A stretch of DNA of 64,000 nucleotides from [Streptosporangium] indianense (GTDB lineage Bacteria > Actinomycetota > Actinomycetes > Streptomycetales > Streptomycetaceae): assembly GCF_021474405.1 (NCBI RefSeq), contig NZ_JAKEIO010000005.1, positions 49,658 through 113,657 on the forward strand, written 5' to 3'. Below are positions 1 to 8,015 of this stretch, piece after piece; the stretch's first letter is position 1; every line of letters begins with the position of its first letter. The position numbers and the translations under genes are program-made. Under the pieces are notes generated by a model. The model did not search any database. It had not been told where the DNA came from and was given only the letters and a program-made list of their open reading frames with translations.

Positions 1-222
1 GTAGGCGAGGAAGACGAAGACGCTGACGGCAGTCATCAGCAGGGCGGAGGCGACGCCGAGACCGGCGAGTTGGGCCGTGCCCAGATGGCCCACGATGGCG
101 GTGTCGGCCATCAGGAAGAGGGGCTCGGCGACCAGGGCGCCGAAGGCCGGCACAGCCAACGCGATGATCTCTCGGTCGTGCTGTCTCCGGCCGGTGGGAC
201 GACGCGCGGGGGCCTGTGTCAT
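1..222 (-). CDS. MATE-family efflux transporter (5' part only)
   Basis: This is the first 74 codons of a leftward gene that runs off the window edge. After a basic N-terminus the translation reads REIIALAVPAFGALVAEP, then LFLMADTAIVGHLG and a hydrophobic stretch (GVASALLMTAVSVFVFLA). That is the first-helix signature of MATE/DinF multidrug exporters, which use an ion gradient to export cationic drugs across the cytoplasmic membrane. The start is the ATG at 222-220; no strong ribosome site is visible in front of it. It diverges from dnaB across a 460-nt region rich in DnaA-box-like sequences. A MATE gene next to dnaB also fits Streptomyces gene order. The family call is secure; substrate is unknown. 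Confidence 0.85.
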   Translation of the reverse strand, partial: MTQAPARRPTGRRQHDREIIALAVPAFGALVAEPLFLMADTAIVGHLGTAQLAGLGVASALLMTAVSVFVFLAY

Positions 223-236
223 GTGCACCAATCTAA

Positions 237-499
237 TCGTCCACAGGTAAGAGATGCAAAGGTATTGCGATCCTTACTTTGCGTCCTGGCGTGCGCACTG
301 CTGTGCACTGTTCGAGGTGATCTTGGGCCGGTTGGGAAAGTTTTTCTTCTGCACAGCCGGTGGACGGTAACGATGCAGTTCAGAGGCTCTTCCTTGGCGC
401 CCGGGGCCGCTTGTTCACAGGCCTGTCCACCGGGTCGTGCACAGGTTTCGCGGAGTTCTCCACAGCATCTGGGCCGTCGTCCACATGGCCTGTGGATAA
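237..499. promoter_or_regulatory. DnaA-box cluster upstream of dnaB
   Basis: The 460-nt gap between the MATE gene and dnaB (223-682) holds no convincing gene. It carries four 9-mers fitting the relaxed Streptomyces DnaA box (YYNTCCACA): TCGTCCACA at 237-245, TTCTCCACA at 456-464, TCGTCCACA at 477-485, and a perfect TTATCCACA on the minus strand at 491-499. Three of them fall within 44 bp, about 190 bp before the dnaB start. DnaA is both initiator and transcription factor, so these could regulate dnaB or titrate DnaA. Binding itself is inference. Confidence 0.45.
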
Positions 500-682
500 C
501 CAGATTGGCTGACGGTGCCGAGAGGCCTACGGTGGTCCGGCGCCCGCTCCGTCCGCCGGTTTTCAGAACGCCACAAAACCGGCGTGTGCCAACCGGAGTT
601 GGGCCTCTTATTTGTCAGTGCCGTGCCGTAGAAAAGAGGGGCACGGCTAGGTCTGCTTCGGCGGACGGGAGGAGGTGGCTCG

Positions 683-2164
683 GTGAGCATTTCCGAGCCC
701 TTGGACGACCCGTGGGCCGAGACCGGTCCCAGTGATCGTCTCCCCGCCTCCCGCCGACGGGACGACGGAGCCCGGGGCCGCGACGAACAGCACGAGCGCG
801 GCAGGGACAACGGGGCGTGGGACGGCGGATCGTCCCCGTCGTTCGAGCGGGTACCGCCGCAGGACATCGACGCCGAGCAGTCCGTCCTCGGCGGCATGCT
901 CCTGTCCAAGGACGCCATCGCCGACGTCGTCGAGATCATCAAGGGTCACGACTTCTACAAGCCGGCCCACGAGACGATCTTCCAGGCCGTCCTCGACGTC
1001 TACGCCAAGGGCGAGCCGGCCGACCCCATCACGATCGCGGCCGAACTCACCAAGCGCGGTGAGATCAACAAGGTCGGCGGCGCCTCGTACCTGCACACCC
1101 TCGTCCAGACGGTGCCGACGGCCGCCAATGCGGCGTACTACGCGGAGATCGTTCACGAGCGGGCCGTCCTGCGCCGCCTGGTCGAGGCCGGGACCCGTAT
1201 CACGCAGATGGGATACGCGGCCGACGACGACGTCGACGAGATCGTCAACCGCGCCCAGGCAGAGGTCTACGCGGTCACCGAGCAGCGCACCAGTGAGGAC
1301 TACCTCCCGCTCGGCGACATCATGGAGGGCGCGCTCGACGAGATCGAGGCGATCGGCTCGCGCAGCGGCGAGATGACCGGTGTGCCCACCGGGTTCACCG
1401 ACTTCGACTCGCTCACCAACGGCCTGCACCCGGGCCAGATGATCGTCATCGCGGCCCGTCCCGCCATGGGTAAGTCGACGCTGGCCCTCGACTTCGCCCG
1501 GGCCGCGTCGATCAAGCACAACCTGCCGAGTGTGATCTTCTCCCTGGAAATGGGGCGCAACGAGATCGCGATGCGTCTGCTGTCCGCGGAGGCCCGCGTC
1601 GCCCTGCACCACATGCGGTCCGGCACCATGACGGACGAGGACTGGACGCGTCTGGCGCGCCGGATGCCCGAGGTCTCCTCCGCGCCTCTGTACATCGACG
1701 ACTCCCCGAACCTGTCGATGATGGAGATCCGAGCGAAGTGCCGTCGGCTGAAGCAGCGCAACGACATCAGGCTCGTGATCATCGACTATCTGCAGCTGAT
1801 GCAGTCCGGTGGATCCAAGCGCGCCGAGAGCCGTCAGCAGGAAGTCTCGGACATGTCCCGTAACCTCAAGCTCCTGGCCAAGGAGCTGGAAGTCCCGGTG
1901 ATCGCGCTCTCCCAGCTCAACCGTGGGCCCGAGCAGCGCACGGACAAGAAGCCGATGGTGTCCGACCTGCGTGAGTCGGGCTCCATCGAGCAGGACGCCG
2001 ACATGGTGATCCTTCTCCACCGCGAGGACGCGTACGAGAAGGAGTCGCCCCGCGCGGGCGAGGCGGACATCATCGTGGGCAAGCACCGAAACGGCCCGAC
2101 GGCGACGATCACCGTCGCCTTCCAGGGGCACTACTCGCGGTTCGTGGACATGGCGCAGACCTGA
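683..2164 (+). CDS. dnaB: Replicative DNA helicase DnaB
   Basis: DnaB is the hexameric 5'-3' helicase that unwinds DNA at the fork. The 493-residue product has an acidic, Arg-rich N-terminal leader of about 55 residues. The DnaB N-terminal domain follows from VPPQDIDAEQSVLGGML (about residues 56-160), then the RecA-like helicase domain. Walker A is ARPAMGKST, Walker B is LVIIDYLQLM, and the downstream motifs ALSQLNRG and DLRESGSIEQDADMV are intact. No intein is present, unlike some mycobacterial DnaB proteins. The GTG start at 683 sits 8 nt after a GGGAGGAGG ribosome site. Length matches other Streptomyces DnaB proteins. It is transcribed alone, with DnaA-box-like sequences upstream. Confidence 0.98.
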   Translation: MSISEPLDDPWAETGPSDRLPASRRRDDGARGRDEQHERGRDNGAWDGGSSPSFERVPPQDIDAEQSVLGGMLLSKDAIADVVEIIKGHDFYKPAHETIFQAVLDVYAKGEPADPITIAAELTKRGEINKVGGASYLHTLVQTVPTAANAAYYAEIVHERAVLRRLVEAGTRITQMGYAADDDVDEIVNRAQAEVYAVTEQRTSEDYLPLGDIMEGALDEIEAIGSRSGEMTGVPTGFTDFDSLTNGLHPGQMIVIAARPAMGKSTLALDFARAASIKHNLPSVIFSLEMGRNEIAMRLLSAEARVALHHMRSGTMTDEDWTRLARRMPEVSSAPLYIDDSPNLSMMEIRAKCRRLKQRNDIRLVIIDYLQLMQSGGSKRAESRQQEVSDMSRNLKLLAKELEVPVIALSQLNRGPEQRTDKKPMVSDLRESGSIEQDADMVILLHREDAYEKESPRAGEADIIVGKHRNGPTATITVAFQGHYSRFVDMAQT

Positions 2165-2237
2165 TCCGTCCCGGTCCCACAGGCCCTGATGCCGAATGTG
2201 CTCGACTCGGGGACACCGGGCCGGGTGGACTGGGCCC

Positions 2238-3623
2238 ATGACGACATTTCAGGGAGAGCTGCTTCCCGGCACACGTCGCGCTCTGCTGCACCGCATCGCC
2301 GTCGCGCAGGCCGAGGGCCGGACTCCGTCGCTCGTCGCGGCCGTCGTACGAGACGGTACGACGGTGTGGACGGGCGCACGGACCTCGGTGGAAGGGCACG
2401 CGCCGGACGAGAACGTGCAGTACCGGATCGGCTCGATCACCAAGACCTTCACGGCGGTTCTCGTGCTGCGGCTGCGTGACGAGGGCGCACTCGCTCTCGA
2501 GGACCCGCTCGAGAAGCATCTGCCGGGTACCGGCGTGGGGGAGGCGACCATCGCCGAACTCCTCGCGCACACAGGAGGGCTGCCGGCCGAGACGCCGGGC
2601 CCGTGGTGGGAGCGGAGCCCCGGGGACCTGCGGCCCGAACTCGCCGACGTACTCGGCGACCGGCCCCTGCTGACCCCGCCAGGCCGGCGATTCCATTACT
2701 CCAACCCGGGTTATGCCCTGCTCGGCGCTCTCATCGAGAAGCTCCGTGGAGCTTCCTGGGAGGAGGTCCTTCGGCGCGAAGTGCTCGAACCTCTGGGTTT
2801 GCGTCGCACGAGCGTGCGGCCTGTGGCACCTCACGCGGGGGGCTGGGCCGTGCATCCCTGGGCGGACGTAATGCTTCCCGAGCCCGTCGAGGATCTGGGG
2901 CGTATGGCTCCGGCCGGCCAACTGTGGTCGACGGGAGGTGACTTGGCGCGGTTCGCGGCCTTCCTGCTCAACGGTGACGAGCGGGTGCTGAGGGCCGATT
3001 CGCTGCGAGAGATGAGGACACCGGCCGCGGCCCATGAGGCGGCGGACGTGGCGAGCGGTTACGCCTACTGCCTCGGCATGGAGATCCGGCGTCGGAACGG
3101 CCGCTCCCTGGTCGGTCACACCGGTTCGCTGCCCGGGTTCCTCGCGTGTCTCATGATCAGCATCGAGGACGACGTGGCGGCGATCGCCCTGGCCAACTCC
3201 ACGTCAGGACCGCTGCTGTTCCCTGTCGCGGCCGATCTGGTCCGCATCGTGGCCGAGGCAGAGCCACGCATCCCCGCTCCGTGGAAGCCGCTGCGTGAGG
3301 CCGACCCGTCGCTGCTGGAGCTGACGGGGCAGTGGTACTGGGGGACGCACGCCTTCGCCCTGCGCCTGACGGCCGACGGACTCGTCTCGCTGGGGCCGTT
3401 GACCGGCGTAGGCCGTCGCTCGCGGTTCCGCTCGAACGGTGACGGCACCTGGACGGGACTGGAGGGCTACTACGCGGGCGAGCTCCTGCAAGCCGTACGG
3501 CGGTCTGACGGGGCCGTGAGCCACCTGGACCTCGGTTCGTTCGTGTTCACGCGTCAGCCGTATGACGAGGGCGCTCCTGTACCGGGTGGTGTCGACCCCG
3601 AGGGGTGGCGCGGAATCGGGTAG
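2238..3623 (+). CDS. Serine hydrolase, class C beta-lactamase / penicillin-binding-protein-like
   Basis: This 461-residue protein has the beta-lactamase/DD-peptidase fold. SITK near residue 70 is the SxxK nucleophile motif, YSN (in HYSNPGYALLG) is the YxN motif, and HTGSLPG near residue 295 replaces the KTG triad with HxG, as in many esterase/peptidase members. A C-terminal domain follows (about residues 365-450). No clear signal peptide or membrane anchor is seen, so it may be cytoplasmic. I chose the ATG at 2238; an in-frame start 42 nt upstream adds 14 residues with no family similarity. It converges on the acetyltransferase gene at 3679, with a large terminator palindrome between. Whether it acts on beta-lactams, esters or peptides cannot be told from sequence. 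Confidence 0.85.
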   Translation: MTTFQGELLPGTRRALLHRIAVAQAEGRTPSLVAAVVRDGTTVWTGARTSVEGHAPDENVQYRIGSITKTFTAVLVLRLRDEGALALEDPLEKHLPGTGVGEATIAELLAHTGGLPAETPGPWWERSPGDLRPELADVLGDRPLLTPPGRRFHYSNPGYALLGALIEKLRGASWEEVLRREVLEPLGLRRTSVRPVAPHAGGWAVHPWADVMLPEPVEDLGRMAPAGQLWSTGGDLARFAAFLLNGDERVLRADSLREMRTPAAAHEAADVASGYAYCLGMEIRRRNGRSLVGHTGSLPGFLACLMISIEDDVAAIALANSTSGPLLFPVAADLVRIVAEAEPRIPAPWKPLREADPSLLELTGQWYWGTHAFALRLTADGLVSLGPLTGVGRRSRFRSNGDGTWTGLEGYYAGELLQAVRRSDGAVSHLDLGSFVFTRQPYDEGAPVPGGVDPEGWRGIG

Positions 3624-3632
3624 ACGTGAGAT

Positions 3633-3672
3633 GCGTGGGCGCCCTGTTTCACGTGAAACAGGGCGCCCACGC
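3633..3672. terminator. 40-bp perfect palindrome, bidirectional terminator containing parS
   Basis: Bases 3633-3652 (GCGTGGGCGCCCTGTTTCAC) are followed immediately by their exact reverse complement at 3653-3672. In RNA this folds to a very stable hairpin on either strand. It lies between two convergent genes, 10 nt past one stop codon and 6 nt from the other, the right place for a shared terminator. The central 16 bp are a perfect parS. Confidence 0.8.
3645..3660. promoter_or_regulatory. parS: parS site, perfect (ParB binding)
   Basis: TGTTTCACGTGAAACA matches the published Streptomyces parS consensus at all 16 positions. ParB loads here to organise the origin region during sporulation septation. 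The site forms the core of the 40-bp terminator palindrome. Confidence 0.9.
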
Positions 3673-3678
3673 CTGCCG

Positions 3679-4131
3679 TCACAACGGGAGCTTGAAGCCC
3701 GTGTGGGAAGCCGTGAACCCGAGCCGCTCGTAGAAGCGGTGGGCATCGGTGCGGGTCTTGTCGGAGGTCAGCTGGACCAACTGGCATTCCAGGTTCCGGG
3801 ACTCCTCGATCGCCCACTCGATGAGCCGGGTTCCCAGGCCGCTGCCGCGCTCGTCCGCATGGATGCGCACGCCCTCGATGATCGACCTGGTCGCCCCGCG
3901 CCGGGAAAGGCCGGGGATGATCGTGAGCTGGAGCGTGCCGACGACCTTGCCCTCCCGGGCCGCCACGACCAGATGCTGATTCGGGTCGGCGCTGAGCCGC
4001 TCCAGCGCGGTCAGGTACGGGGTGAGGTCGTCCGGTGACTCGCGCTGCGCACCCAGTGGGTCGTCCGCGAGCATGGCGACGATCGCGGGGACGTCGTCGG
4101 CCACGGCAGCGCGTATCTCAAGATCTCCCAT
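3679..4131 (-). CDS. GNAT-family N-acetyltransferase
   Basis: This 150-residue protein covers one complete GNAT fold. It begins LEIRAAVADDVPAIVAMLADD, has the central strand VVAAREGKVVGTLQLTIIPGLSRRGATRSIIEGV, and the acetyl-CoA loop DERGSGLGTRLIEWAIEE (Q/RxxGxG/A). It ends with the typical FYERLGF segment near residue 135. The enzyme should transfer acetyl from acetyl-CoA to an amine; the substrate is not predictable. The ATG start gives a normal family length. It is leftward, convergent with the serine hydrolase and 56 nt downstream of the MarR gene, so read-through from marR is possible. Confidence 0.9.
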   Translation of the reverse strand: MGDLEIRAAVADDVPAIVAMLADDPLGAQRESPDDLTPYLTALERLSADPNQHLVVAAREGKVVGTLQLTIIPGLSRRGATRSIIEGVRIHADERGSGLGTRLIEWAIEESRNLECQLVQLTSDKTRTDAHRFYERLGFTASHTGFKLPL

Positions 4132-4187
4132 GCACGTACCTTACGCAGCTGCGGTGCGCCGGTGCCGTGCGGAGGGGCTCGAGGGCT

Positions 4188-4652
4188 CTATGCGGGCACC
4201 GGCGCCTTCAGCGTCTCCACGGCTCGGACCAGGGGTGCCAGTTCCGGGTTCCTCGCCGCTTCGTCGAGGGCTTCGCGCAGGGCGGCGTCGTTGGTCGGGC
4301 GCGCGGCTTCCAGCAACTCGAGGCCCGCCGCAGTGACGTTCGTGTAGATGCCCCGGCGGTCGGTGGGGCACAGGTAGCGCTCCAGGAGACCCCGGTCTTC
4401 CAGCCGGGTGACCAGGCGTGTGGTGGCGCTCTGGCTGAGGACGACCGCGTCGGCGACCTGCTTCATCTGCAGATGTCCCCCGTCGCCGTCGTGCTGTCGG
4501 CTGAGCACGTCCAGCAGGGAGTACTCACGCGCGCTGAGGTCGTGCCCGGCCTGCAGAGCGCGCTCGATGTGCGCCTCGATCCTCCCGTGGAGCAGGGAGA
4601 GGGCGCACCAGCTCTGGGCGAGAGCGGTGAGCGCGGGGTCCGTCGCTGTCAT
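4188..4652 (-). CDS. MarR-family transcriptional regulator
   Basis: This 154-residue winged-helix repressor has the MarR core: LHGRIEAHIERAL (dimer helix), AREYSLLDVLSRQ, the recognition helix region LSQSATTRLVTRLEDRGLLER, and the wing DRRGIYTNVTAAG. The ATG at 4652 is chosen because a GGAGG lies just upstream and the family match starts there; the open frame continues for about 69 unlikely residues. It diverges from the MFS exporter at 4792 and probably controls it and itself from the 139-nt gap, which contains an inverted repeat. The inducer is unknown, presumably a small aromatic compound or drug. Confidence 0.9.
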   Translation of the reverse strand: MTATDPALTALAQSWCALSLLHGRIEAHIERALQAGHDLSAREYSLLDVLSRQHDGDGGHLQMKQVADAVVLSQSATTRLVTRLEDRGLLERYLCPTDRRGIYTNVTAAGLELLEAARPTNDAALREALDEAARNPELAPLVRAVETLKAPVPA

Positions 4653-4713
4653 TGGTTTCCTCCGTCCCGGAGCGGCTGACACCCAGGATAGAGCAGCACC
4701 GCAATTGACGGCG

Positions 4714-4738
4714 GTTGCATATAGCCCGCGTCTGCAAC
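4714..4738. promoter_or_regulatory. Inverted repeat, candidate MarR operator
   Basis: GTTGCA (4714-4719) and TGCAAC (4733-4738) form a perfect 6-bp inverted repeat with a 13-bp spacer, in the gap between divergent marR and MFS genes. TTGCA...TGCAA symmetry is common for MarR-type sites. The role is inferred from position. Confidence 0.45.
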
Positions 4739-4791
4739 TATTGTGAACGCACGCAAAGCGCTCCTGCAATCGTTTGGGAAGGTACCCCTCC

Positions 4792-6000
4792 ATGCCTCTC
4801 GCGCTTCTGGCCCTCGCGATCGGGGCCTTCGGGATCGGAACGACGGAATTCGTGATCATGGGTCTGCTGCCCGAGGTCGCGAGTGACTACGGGGTCTCCA
4901 TCCCCACGGCCGGCTACCTGGTGACCGGCTACGCGCTCGGCGTCATGTTCGGCGCCCCGTTGATGACCGTGCTCGGCACCAGGATCTCCCGCAAGCGGAT
5001 GCTGATGCTGCTGATGGGGTTGTTCATCGCGGGCAACCTGCTCTCGGCGCTCGCCCCCGCCTTCTCCGTCATGCTGACCGGCCGGATCATCGCCTCACTC
5101 GCCCACGGCGCCTTCTTCGGCATAGGTTCGGTCGTCGCGGCGGACCTCGTCGCTCCGGACAAGAAGGCCGGAGCCATCGCGATGATGTTCACCGGTCTGA
5201 CCGTCGCCAACGTCGTCGGTGTCCCGCTGGGCACGCTCGTCGGACAGTCCGTCGGCTGGCGGGTGACCTTCGGCATCGTCGCCGCCCTCGGCGTCATCGG
5301 CCTGGCCGGCATCGCCCGGCTCGTCCCCGACATGCCCAAGGCGGAGGGCGTACGTCTGCGGCACGAGCTGGCCGCCTTCAAGAACGTGCAGGTCCTGCTC
5401 GCGATGGCCATGACGGTCCTGGGCTTCGGCGGTGTCTTCGCGGCCATCACCTACATCGCGCCGATGATGACCCAGGTCGCGGGCTTCGCCGACGGCTCCG
5501 TCACCTGGCTGCTGGTCCTCTTCGGCCTGGGCATGGTCGGCGGCAACCTCGTCGGCGGCAGGTTCGCCGACCGCGCCCTGATGCCCATGCTGTACGTCTC
5601 TCTGGGCGCCTTGGCCGTCGTCCTGGCCCTGTTCACTGTCACCGCCCACGACAAGCTGCTCTCGGCGATCACCGTCGCGCTGATCGGTGCCCTGGGCTTC
5701 GCCACCGTGCCACCGCTGCAGAAGCGCGTTCTCGACCAGGCGCACGGCGCCCCGACCCTGGCCTCGGCCGTCAACATCGGCGCCTTCAACCTCGGCAACG
5801 CGCTCTCCGCCTGGCTGGGCGGCCTGGTGATCGCGGCGGGCCTCGGCTACACCGCCCCCAACTGGGTCGGTGCCGCCCTGGCCACCGGTGCTCTGGTCCT
5901 GGCCCTCGTCTCGGCCGCCCTGGAGCGCCGCGCCGACGGCCCCAGCACCGTCGTCACCCGCTCCGCTCGAGCCGAGCAGCGCGCTGCCGTCCACCAATGA
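4792..6000 (+). CDS. MFS transporter, AraJ/YdhP (drug/arabinose-type) family
   Basis: This 402-residue protein has about twelve membrane helices and begins LALLALAIGAFGIGTTEFVIMGLL, the hallmark of DHA1-type MFS exporters of the AraJ/CmlR-like group. The second helix pair carries GYALGVMFGAPLMT and the loop RISRKRMLMLLMG, the usual MFS loop between helices 2 and 3. The ATG at 4792 is preferred over a TTG six codons earlier because GGGAAGG sits at normal distance and the family begins at MPLALLALA. It is divergent from marR and followed 67 nt later by a GlcG-like gene, so the three probably form one regulated unit. It likely exports a small molecule by proton antiport. Confidence 0.92.
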   Translation: MPLALLALAIGAFGIGTTEFVIMGLLPEVASDYGVSIPTAGYLVTGYALGVMFGAPLMTVLGTRISRKRMLMLLMGLFIAGNLLSALAPAFSVMLTGRIIASLAHGAFFGIGSVVAADLVAPDKKAGAIAMMFTGLTVANVVGVPLGTLVGQSVGWRVTFGIVAALGVIGLAGIARLVPDMPKAEGVRLRHELAAFKNVQVLLAMAMTVLGFGGVFAAITYIAPMMTQVAGFADGSVTWLLVLFGLGMVGGNLVGGRFADRALMPMLYVSLGALAVVLALFTVTAHDKLLSAITVALIGALGFATVPPLQKRVLDQAHGAPTLASAVNIGAFNLGNALSAWLGGLVIAAGLGYTAPNWVGAALATGALVLALVSAALERRADGPSTVVTRSARAEQRAAVHQ

Positions 6001-6067
6001 GCAACCGAACCACCCCCACCGGCCTCACCGCCCGGAACGACCGTAAGTCTTCAAGGAGAACCCCATC

Positions 6068-6490
6068 ATGAGCACCACCACCGCAGTCGCCCCCCTCACC
6101 ACCCAGGACGCCGACGCCCTCGTGGCCGCCGCCCATCGTGCCGCCGAGTCGGCGGGCGTCACCGTCAGCGTCACCGTCCTCGACGCGGGCGGCCACCTGC
6201 TCGCTTTCCGGCGCGACGACCGTGCCGTGCTGATCTCCGGCGAGACCAGCACCCGCAAGGCCTACACGGCCCTCCAGCTGAACGCGCCCACCGCCGACCT
6301 GGTGGACGCGGTGCAGCCCGGAGGTCTCTTCCACACGCTGCCCACCGCACTCGACCGGCCGTTGCTGTTCATCGCCGGAGGCGTGCCGGTGCACCGCGAC
6401 GGTCGCCTGATCGGCGCGATCGGCGTCGGCGGCGGCGCCCCCGAGCAGGATCACGGCTTTGCCGTGACCGCCGTGGAGGCACTCGCCTGA
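6068..6490 (+). CDS. GlcG/HbpS-type haem-degrading-family protein (DUF336)
   Basis: This 140-residue protein is a single GlcG domain: VSVTVLDAGGHLLAFRRDD, then STRKAYTA, and the Gly-rich GAIGVGGGAPEQD near the end. Members include Streptomyces HbpS (haem-binding, redox-sensing) and GlcG of glycolate loci. No signal peptide is seen, so unlike HbpS it should be cytoplasmic. AAGGAG lies 8 nt before the ATG. It follows the MFS gene by 67 nt on the same strand and is probably co-transcribed under MarR control. Cofactor and substrate cannot be assigned. Confidence 0.85.
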   Translation: MSTTTAVAPLTTQDADALVAAAHRAAESAGVTVSVTVLDAGGHLLAFRRDDRAVLISGETSTRKAYTALQLNAPTADLVDAVQPGGLFHTLPTALDRPLLFIAGGVPVHRDGRLIGAIGVGGGAPEQDHGFAVTAVEALA

Positions 6491-6561
6491 CCCGGCCCCT
6501 TCAGCGAGACGACGCCGGTCCCCTCTTCCCCGGGGGGCCGGCGTCGTCGCGTCGAAGTCGG

Positions 6562-7425
6562 TCAGCCCGCCGCGACCGTGACCGGCGCGAACCGTCGGCT
6601 CCAGTCCCCGGGCAGCTCCGTGATCCCGTACGTCATCACCGCGTTGAAGGCGACGGATTCCAGGCCGCGCTCCTTCACCCACGCCAGGAGTTCTTCGTGC
6701 CGCACGTCGATGTCGGTGCGCAAAGGGCGGTTGGTGCCGACGGCGAGAGACGTGATGAGAGCCTGGGCGGCCGACGTGTCGCGCGCGATGAGCGGGCCGA
6801 TCACGTGGGTGTCCATGTTGGGCCAGGCGGCCGCGTACCCGATGATCCGCCCGTTCTCCTCGGCCACGCGCAACTGGTCGGCGAAAGCCGGCAACCGGGT
6901 GACGATGTGCGTGCGGTCGGTCCCGAAGACCTGCTCATCGAGACGGAGGATGGCCGTGAGGTCCTCGGCGGTCGCAGCGCGGGTGGCGACCTTCGGCTCA
7001 GGCCCGCCGGGAGTGAAGTGCCCGACGACCATGTCGGCCTGTCCGGTGACCTTGAAGCCGAGTTCCTCGTAGAGAGGCCGGCCGTACGGCGTCGCGTGCA
7101 GGGTGAGGGGCGTGGTGCCCATGTCCGAGACGACATGGCGCATCAGCCGGCGTCCCACGCCCTGCCGAGCGTGCCGTTGGGCCACCAGCACCATGCCGAT
7201 CGCGGCGAGGGCAGGATCCTGCGGTCCGTACTCGGTGACGACGCAGGCGCTCACCAGGCCACCCTCGGGGTCGTCGATGCCGTAACCCTTCCCGGCCGCG
7301 AGCAGGAAGCTCCACTTGTGCTCCTCCCGTGGCCACCCCCGGTCCTCGGACAAGTCGGCACAGGCGGCGTGATCGTGCAGTGTCAGACGGCGGATGGGCA
7401 ATGAGGCAAGGGAAGGAGTCGGCAC
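6562..7425 (-). CDS. GNAT-family N-acetyltransferase (double-domain)
   Basis: This 287-residue protein begins IRRLTLHDHAACADLSEDRGW. The first acetyltransferase domain (residues about 10-135) has the acetyl-CoA loop QRHARQGVGRRLMRHVV and the GRPLYEELGFKVTG ending. A second, degenerate GNAT-like half (about 145-280; AATAEDLTAILRLDEQVFGTDR) resembles the C-terminal domain of tandem GNAT proteins. The reaction is acetyl transfer from acetyl-CoA to an unknown amine. It is leftward and convergent with the GlcG-like gene. The long gap upstream (7426-8015) probably contains its promoter. Confidence 0.85.
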   Translation of the reverse strand: MPTPSLASLPIRRLTLHDHAACADLSEDRGWPREEHKWSFLLAAGKGYGIDDPEGGLVSACVVTEYGPQDPALAAIGMVLVAQRHARQGVGRRLMRHVVSDMGTTPLTLHATPYGRPLYEELGFKVTGQADMVVGHFTPGGPEPKVATRAATAEDLTAILRLDEQVFGTDRTHIVTRLPAFADQLRVAEENGRIIGYAAAWPNMDTHVIGPLIARDTSAAQALITSLAVGTNRPLRTDIDVRHEELLAWVKERGLESVAFNAVMTYGITELPGDWSRRFAPVTVAAG

Positions 7426-7534
7426 GCAGGTCAGGCTGTCCGACAGGAGCCCCTGACGTCCACCTGTTTCAGCGGAGACGTACGACCTTTTGGCCAGTTG
7501 TCACCGCTCGCACAGACCGTAGACCGACGCCGGA

Positions 7535-7550
7535 TGTTTCACGTGAAACA
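7535..7550. promoter_or_regulatory. parS: parS site, perfect
   Basis: TGTTTCACGTGAAACA, identical to the Streptomyces parS consensus, in the intergenic region 110 bp from the acetyltransferase start. No larger flanking palindrome is present, so this looks like a dedicated ParB site. Confidence 0.9.
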
Positions 7551-7661
7551 GGTAAGAAGGTCAGATGTTCGACCGAGGCGCTGAACACGGCTTCCCCAGC
7601 TCCTGGTTGACGGGTGGGCGATCCGCGTCTTGCCCGCATTCGTGATGAGAGGAGGGGGGAC

Positions 7662-7689
7662 TTGTGTGCACAGCGGTGGCCGGTAGGGT
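7662..7689 (+). promoter_or_regulatory. Candidate HrdB-type promoter
   Basis: TTGTGT (7662-7667), a 16-nt spacer, then TAGGGT (7684-7689), close to the TTGACA/TAGRRT pattern of the principal Streptomyces sigma factor. It points towards the flavohaemoglobin-like gene, whose start is about 325 nt downstream. Pattern match only. Confidence 0.3.
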
Positions 7690-8015
7690 CGAGTCCGGTT
7701 CGCATCCGGGACGGGACGCCTCGTCCTGTTTGAGGCAGTGCAGGGCAATGCAGCCTAACGGGACGGAGAGATCGAAGACCCGTGTTTCCGGGTATACGCC
7801 GGAAGCGGCCACGCGGGTGGGAAGCTCGATGAGAGTCACTGCGGCCAATGTCACACTCTCGCCTTACTTGTCCGTACGGAGCCGGATGACGGGTTGAATG
7901 TGGCCGCATTGGCCGAGACAAGGATGGGAACGCAGACCGTCCACGGGGGAAGCAGGCACATTCCGACTCCGGAAGTGCGCAGACCGACCGAAAGATGCTC
8001 GAGGCGAGGCACACC

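Larger units (their letters stand above)
7426..8015. other. Gene-free 590-nt intergenic region
   Basis: Divergent promoter region between the acetyltransferase and the flavohaemoglobin-like gene. Open frames here lack family features, ribosome sites and the usual third-position GC bias. It contains a perfect parS and one candidate vegetative promoter, both listed separately. Confidence 0.5.
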
